Assembly (NCBI GenBank): GCA_023485645.1
Contig: JAMCZM010000016.1
Span: forward strand, 3,210 to 39,794
Origin: Candidatus Martarchaeota archaeon
Lineage (GTDB): Archaea > Micrarchaeota > Micrarchaeia > Micrarchaeales > Micrarchaeaceae
Direction of reading: 5' to 3'
Length of the DNA: 36,585 bases
The notes under the pieces were generated by a model. That model saw only the letters and a list, made by a program, of their open reading frames with translations, did no database searches and was not told the DNA's origin. Below, in pieces: positions 33,334 through 36,585 of the stretch (the stretch's first letter is position 1; each line of letters begins with the position of its first letter). A program made the translations under genes and the position numbers.

Positions 33334-34952
33334 TCAGCTGACTCTTTAAAATCTGTTTCCCTCTCAATATCCTCTTCAGTTGCATTTTGCGTTTTATTAT
33401 CATTTACATTACTTTCAAGCGAATAATGTTTAGCAACAATTTTTTCAAGTGTGCTGCGTATTTCGTCTGGTTTTTTACCAGTTAGTGAGGCAAGATCTTT
33501 TGATAATTGCCCAGTGTACCTCATTATTGTTTTGTATTTGTTTGCATACATACTTAATTTTTCTTTATTGTGTATAAAATGTTGCAATCCGCGTGCAGCA
33601 TCCATAACGGCAAGTTTTATTTCTTCTATAATCTCTTCCTCTTGCGACACAGATTCTTTTCCAACTCCAGAATATGGTATGTGAACAGAAGATATATTTA
33701 CGAAAACGCTAACGGGTTGCACATCCATGTCTATATTATATCGTTTCCATTGTATACTCCTAACAGCCTCCGTAATAGCACAATTTCCGCTGTCAAAGAG
33801 CAATGGGACCCTATTTGCAAATCTTAATATGTTACCTGTATAACCCTCCTCAAGCTGTTTTCCTGCGTTGCCCCCATATGCTATTGCAGCCTCTACAATA
33901 AAAGGAAAGCCACCTTTGAAAACCTTTGGCTTTCTTTCTATCACGTGCATAAATTCTGGGTTTAATATATTCTTTAAAGTCAATTCTATCTGTGCATGCC
34001 CTATAGGTATTATATGGGCTGTCTCGGGCGATATCCATTTCATTTTTTTAAATGCATCTACTATCATTTCCGATTCATTCCATTGCAGTTCTTTTGGCTT
34101 TTTTGAAATATTAATATTTGGCAACAGCTCCTTTAATTCATTTACTTTACCCTGGCTAAACCTTGAAAAATTATTAGATAGAAATGTAGATATCATATCC
34201 TCCTTTGAAGAATGTGCCTCCTCAAGCAGATCATTTACTGATAACCCTAAAGGATGTAATTTTGCAGCTTTTGGCTTTTCAGGGATTTTATCAACTGATC
34301 TAAGGAATGAGAACTCCTTTCCGTCCGGGTCTATAAATACTATTTGAGCATGTGGATTGGATAATGCGGTTCTCTTTAAATATTCTAAAACGCTATGATC
34401 GCTAGTGTCATATTTTACCATTGCAAATTCTCCTTCTATTGTAAGTCCGCGTGGAATATCCTTTAAATCAATTATATCGTTAATGATGGGTTTATTATGC
34501 ATTGTATCTATACCAATGCTACATGAAAATGCCCTGCCATTTTCCAATCCCGATATTGCACGAATAGGTTTGCCCGTTGTTGTTTGTGCGAAGAGCGTGC
34601 ACCCAGCCGCTCCAATGCCTTGCTGCCCTCTTTGTTGTACATTTCTGTGGAATTTTGTACCGGCAAGTATCATAGCAAGAGCTTTTCCGATAATTTGTTT
34701 TGGTATACCTGGCCCATTGTCTGATATTATAACAATATACTTATTATCCCCGGCCCTATTTAGTTTTACAGATATATTTGGTAGTATTTCAGCATCCTCA
34801 CATGCATCAAGAGAATTTGTAACATACTCGTGCACAACTGTTACAAGCGATTTTATCATACTTGAATATCCTAACATCTGCCTGTTCTTTTTGAAGAATT
34901 CCGATATCGAATGTTCTTTAAATTCTTTTACAATATTCTCTGAAGAATCCAT
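33330..34952 (-). CDS. top6B: DNA topoisomerase VI subunit B
   Basis: 540 residues from ATG 34952 (an in-frame TTG at 34961 is less likely). GHKL ATPase motifs are clear: N-box HEYVTNSLDA (41-50), DNGPGIP (78-84) and QRGQQGIGAAG (107-117). The middle H2TH-like and the transducer region follow (PIGHAQIELTLK, RFANRVPLLFDSG). The B subunit binds ATP and drives strand passage by the Spo11-like A subunit. top6A usually sits next to top6B but is not in this window, so the pair is separated or A lies elsewhere. The KH-protein gene ends 38 bp upstream on the same strand, so the two probably form an operon. The C-terminus is acidic and probably disordered. Confidence 0.95.
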   Translation of the reverse strand: MDSSENIVKEFKEHSISEFFKKNRQMLGYSSMIKSLVTVVHEYVTNSLDACEDAEILPNISVKLNRAGDNKYIVIISDNGPGIPKQIIGKALAMILAGTKFHRNVQQRGQQGIGAAGCTLFAQTTTGKPIRAISGLENGRAFSCSIGIDTMHNKPIINDIIDLKDIPRGLTIEGEFAMVKYDTSDHSVLEYLKRTALSNPHAQIVFIDPDGKEFSFLRSVDKIPEKPKAAKLHPLGLSVNDLLEEAHSSKEDMISTFLSNNFSRFSQGKVNELKELLPNINISKKPKELQWNESEMIVDAFKKMKWISPETAHIIPIGHAQIELTLKNILNPEFMHVIERKPKVFKGGFPFIVEAAIAYGGNAGKQLEEGYTGNILRFANRVPLLFDSGNCAITEAVRSIQWKRYNIDMDVQPVSVFVNISSVHIPYSGVGKESVSQEEEIIEEIKLAVMDAARGLQHFIHNKEKLSMYANKYKTIMRYTGQLSKDLASLTGKKPDEIRSTLEKIVAKHYSLESNVNDNKTQNATEEDIERETDFKESAD

Positions 34953-34990
34953 ACTAATCAACTAAAATACCACTTCATATCAAAAAGAAA

Positions 34991-35518
34991 CTATTTGAAT
35001 ATGTGTGTATAATCTTTGTGTTTTCTGTGGCTGGCCTCCATTCTCTGATATGCAAGCTTATGACTTCCACCCTCAACTAATGTTCTTACTGCTGTTTCGG
35101 CCTCATTTATTTGCTCGATCATGCCTATAAAGCCTATTGTGTGTCCATATATGCTTAAATGCGCTCCACTGACGCTTTCAATATATAATTTTGTTCTTCC
35201 GTTTTCTCCAATAACTCTTGATTTTATCTGCTGCAATCTACTGCTATTACCAAATATCTGCCTTAAATCTATATATGAAAAATAATAATCATCACTGAGT
35301 AAAAGCAGAGCAATTTGCACGTCAAAACCCCTGCCAAAAGCCGTAATTATATTTGCCGCAGAAAATTCCATAACTGCATCGTTAGATTCGATAGTGACAA
35401 AATCTTTAGTAGGGCTGATTTCTATTTTAGATTTTGTACGTTTTTCTATCGTACTTACTATCTCTGGCATTTCACGCATTCTTTTTATGCGCTGTGCATT
35501 AATGTATACTTCCTGCAT
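34991..35518 (-). CDS. KH-domain RNA-binding protein, Dim2/Pno1-like
   Basis: 175 residues. A degenerate N-terminal KH domain (~3-70) is followed by a second one (~92-152) with the GxxG loop as GENGRT (104-109), then SGAHLSIYGHTIGFIG and an A-x-x-A-V-R-T-L-V-E-G-G-S-H helix that ends the archaeal Dim2-like family. Its eukaryotic relative Pno1 helps the final 18S rRNA cleavage; in archaea it is placed in 16S rRNA 3'-end processing and often sits with an RIO-type kinase. Here it lies ahead of top6B. An AT-rich TATA-like stretch at 35541-35550 is about 28 bp upstream of its ATG. Confidence 0.85.
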   Translation of the reverse strand: MQEVYINAQRIKRMREMPEIVSTIEKRTKSKIEISPTKDFVTIESNDAVMEFSAANIITAFGRGFDVQIALLLLSDDYYFSYIDLRQIFGNSSRLQQIKSRVIGENGRTKLYIESVSGAHLSIYGHTIGFIGMIEQINEAETAVRTLVEGGSHKLAYQRMEASHRKHKDYTHIFK

Positions 35519-35654
35519 ATTTTCACTTTTTAATAGTTGTTTGATTTTTAATTTTGAATTAGTTCATATAGATTAATATCTATTTAAAAGTATTTTTAAA
35601 TTAAATGAATTGTAATTCCACTAATCCCTATATACTATAACGTAAAATCAAAAG

Positions 35655-35664
35655 CTTTAAATAG
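35655..35664 (+). promoter_or_regulatory. TATA element of the winged-helix regulator gene
   Basis: CTTTAAATAG lies about 95 bp ahead of ATG 35756. Transcription would begin near 35684-35690, at the first of the operator-like sites, giving a leader of ~70 nt with a GAGGT ribosome site at 35745-35749. The 237-bp gap 35519-35755 also carries the promoter of the minus-strand KH gene. Confidence 0.5.
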
Positions 35665-35683
35665 CTATCTTATTATAATATTT

Positions 35684-35720
35684 ATGATTCAATCATGATT
35701 CATTAAAAGACGAATCATGA
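35684..35720. promoter_or_regulatory. Operator-like repeated palindrome
   Basis: ATGATTC occurs at 35684-35690 and again at 35695-35701, 11 bp apart (one helical turn), and inverted as GAATCAT at 35712-35718. Overlapping the second copy is a perfect 10-bp palindrome AATCATGATT at 35691-35700. The sites cover the predicted transcription start of the winged-helix gene, so autoregulation is a fair guess. Confidence 0.55.
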
Positions 35721-35755
35721 ACAAGACATGATAAATAAGTGATTGAGGTTGTTTG

Positions 35756-36307
35756 ATGGCAACAAAAAAAATATTAGAAAAGGAGCTCTATGAAATAAAG
35801 ATGGAGCTAGAGAAACTTGCATCAAAGAACGTTAATAATATAGAACTGTTAAAAGAGAAGCATGCTGCGGAAGATACTAATTCCAATATGCTTGCATTAA
35901 TAAAGTTCATGATGGATGAGAATAAAAAAACAACTATGCTCATGAAGGGAATATCAGATACACTAACTCAGCTCACAAATGAGCTGAAGAGTGACCAATC
36001 TGGCGAGGCGACAGAACTTCAGGAGGGAACAGCAAAAGGCACCCGTGATATAAAGGAGCAGGTTACAGAGCTCCCGATATCTGGGCATGATGCAAAGATA
36101 ATAGAGTATATACAAGTAAAGGGAATGGCATGTGCAGATGACATAAAGCTGCATATGAATTATAAAGGGAGAAATGCTGCATGCGCACGTTTGAACAGTT
36201 TATACAAACGTGGCGTATTGCAAAGATATCAATTGGGCCATAAGGTCTATTATAAATTTGATGCTGGCAAGGCGACTAATACACTTATTATATACCCCCC
36301 GAATTAG
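35756..36307 (+). CDS. Coiled-coil winged-helix protein, putative transcription regulator
   Basis: 183 residues from ATG 35756, with a GAGGT ribosome site 6 nt ahead; an in-frame TTG at 35753 is less likely. Residues 1-75 form a long charged coiled coil (LEKELYEIKMELEKLASKN), followed by a flexible linker and a winged helix at ~108-168 (KIIEYIQVKGMACADDIKLH, then ACARLNSLYKRGVLQR and HKVYYKF). The wing/helix order resembles MarR/ArsR-type archaeal regulators. Operator-like palindromes sit over its predicted transcription start, and a hairpin overlaps its stop codon. Its resemblance to the coiled-coil winged-helix protein of the secretion-like cluster is only in architecture. The target genes are unknown. 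Confidence 0.75.
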   Translation: MATKKILEKELYEIKMELEKLASKNVNNIELLKEKHAAEDTNSNMLALIKFMMDENKKTTMLMKGISDTLTQLTNELKSDQSGEATELQEGTAKGTRDIKEQVTELPISGHDAKIIEYIQVKGMACADDIKLHMNYKGRNAACARLNSLYKRGVLQRYQLGHKVYYKFDAGKATNTLIIYPPN

Positions 36308-36342
36308 ATGGGTTTGGGTCCGAAAGGGCCCTCCCCTAATTC
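36301..36342 (+). terminator. Strong hairpin with GAAA tetraloop and T-tract at the end of the regulator gene
   Basis: GAATTAG (36301-36307) pairs with CTAATTC (36336-36342). GGG (36310-36312) pairs with CCC (36333-36335), and GGGTCC (36316-36321) with GGGCCC (36326-36331) using one G-U pair around a GAAA loop (36322-36325). Six T follow at 36346-36351. The stem includes the stop codon TAG (36305-36307). It is the most GC-rich stretch in the region and looks like an intrinsic-type terminator or structured 3' end. Confidence 0.65.
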
Positions 36343-36361
36343 ATCTTTTTTCATACACTAT

Positions 36362-36371
36362 CAATAAATAA
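36362..36371 (+). promoter_or_regulatory. TATA-like element of the aminoacyl-tRNA synthetase gene
   Basis: CAATAAATAA at 36362-36371 is centred about 34 bp ahead of ATG 36401. A stop codon in frame immediately before the ATG (36398-36400) fixes the start, and no ribosome site is visible, which suits a leaderless transcript. Confidence 0.4.
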
Positions 36372-36400
36372 GTTTTCTGGCAAAAGATAATGTTGATTGA

Positions 36401-36585
36401 ATGTCTAATTTAACTAATAGTGACAGTGATTTATCATCGTTTATATCAAGTTTGCCTTACACCTATGAGGTCAGTAACAAAAGTGTAAATATAATATCAG
36501 ATTATAATAAATACGAGGGCAAAAATATCTCAATGGCCGGCAGAGTAATAGCTATAAGAAAGGCAGGGAAATTATTGTTTGTAGA
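36401..36585 (+). CDS. lysS: Class II lysyl-tRNA synthetase-like, N-terminal fragment (3' partial)
   Basis: 61 residues are visible before the window ends. After a short polar N-terminus come YEVSNKSVNIISDYNKYEG and NISMAGRVIAIRKAGKLLF, the first strands of the anticodon-binding OB fold of class IIb synthetases. The AGR-x2-AIR-x2-GKL-x-F pattern is the form seen in LysRS; AspRS and AsnRS carry a related but different sequence (GWV-x-x-x-R). The enzyme would charge tRNA-Lys. Class II LysRS is less common in archaea than class I, but occurs in several lineages. The catalytic core lies outside the window, so the exact amino acid is not certain. Confidence 0.6.
   Translation, partial: MSNLTNSDSDLSSFISSLPYTYEVSNKSVNIISDYNKYEGKNISMAGRVIAIRKAGKLLFV

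Noticed and set aside
34405..34965. 186-residue plus-strand frame opposite top6B
   Set aside because: It mirrors the GHKL domain codons on the other strand; top6B motifs settle the coding strand.

Overview
The window is AT-rich archaeal DNA. The evidence is archaeal-type topoisomerase I, topoisomerase VI subunit B, a Dim2/Pno1-like KH protein, a Trm61-like tRNA methyltransferase, TATA-type promoters 25-35 bp ahead of start codons (many transcripts look leaderless), GGTG-type ribosome sites, and very large, sequon-rich surface proteins. Tight packing, tiny intergenic gaps and the gene mix suggest a small-genome DPANN-type archaeon (Micrarchaeota/Parvarchaeota-like). That placement is inference. 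No mobile element, CRISPR array, rRNA or tRNA was recognised.

Layout. (1) 1-7946: two tandem giant surface proteins, the first cut by the window edge. One has a beta-propeller plus eight Ig/SprB-like repeats; the other has a DUF2341-like domain plus a propeller-like region. Both end in the same module: poly-Gly hinge, conserved ~100-residue domain, sequon-rich stalk and C-terminal membrane anchor. (2) 7952-11061, minus strand: small membrane protein, topA and a short Trm61-like methyltransferase, probably one operon. (3) 11060-17032: a probable surface-glycan block with two SMR/EamA-type half transporters, a radical SAM protein, a dolichol-phosphate-mannose-synthase-like GT2, a GT-C (ArnT/PMT-like) membrane glycosyltransferase and a NodU/CmcH-type carbamoyltransferase. 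A symmetric TATA element sits midway between the radical SAM and GT2 genes. (4) 17175-33333: a 16 kb, all-plus-strand, tightly packed cluster that I read as an undescribed archaeal type IV secretion/DNA-transfer-like machine. It holds a VirB2-like pilin with an N-terminal export signal, six VirB6/CedA-like polytopic proteins that share one motif (one of them split into two genes), two paralogous proteins combining a VirB3-like membrane hairpin with a VirB4-N-like domain, and a HerA/VirB4-type ATPase. A small protein duplicating the ATPase tail, a zinc-finger membrane protein, a coiled-coil winged-helix protein, a small basic ORF and a 794-residue bitopic surface protein follow. (5) 33330-36585: top6B and the KH protein on the minus strand, then a coiled-coil winged-helix regulator with repeated operator-like sites upstream and a strong hairpin/T-tract at its end, then the start of a class II lysyl-tRNA-synthetase-like gene.

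How it may work together. The ATPase, with its separate VirB4-N-like partners, would power a membrane channel built from the VirB6-like set and a pilin filament. The giant surface proteins and the glycosylation block would form the cell surface through which contact with a host or partner cell is made. No relaxase, VirB11/GspE-type ATPase or coupling protein is visible in the window, so a Ced-like DNA importer or a contact-dependent exporter fits better than a complete conjugative element. These functional readings are inference from topology, motifs and gene order.
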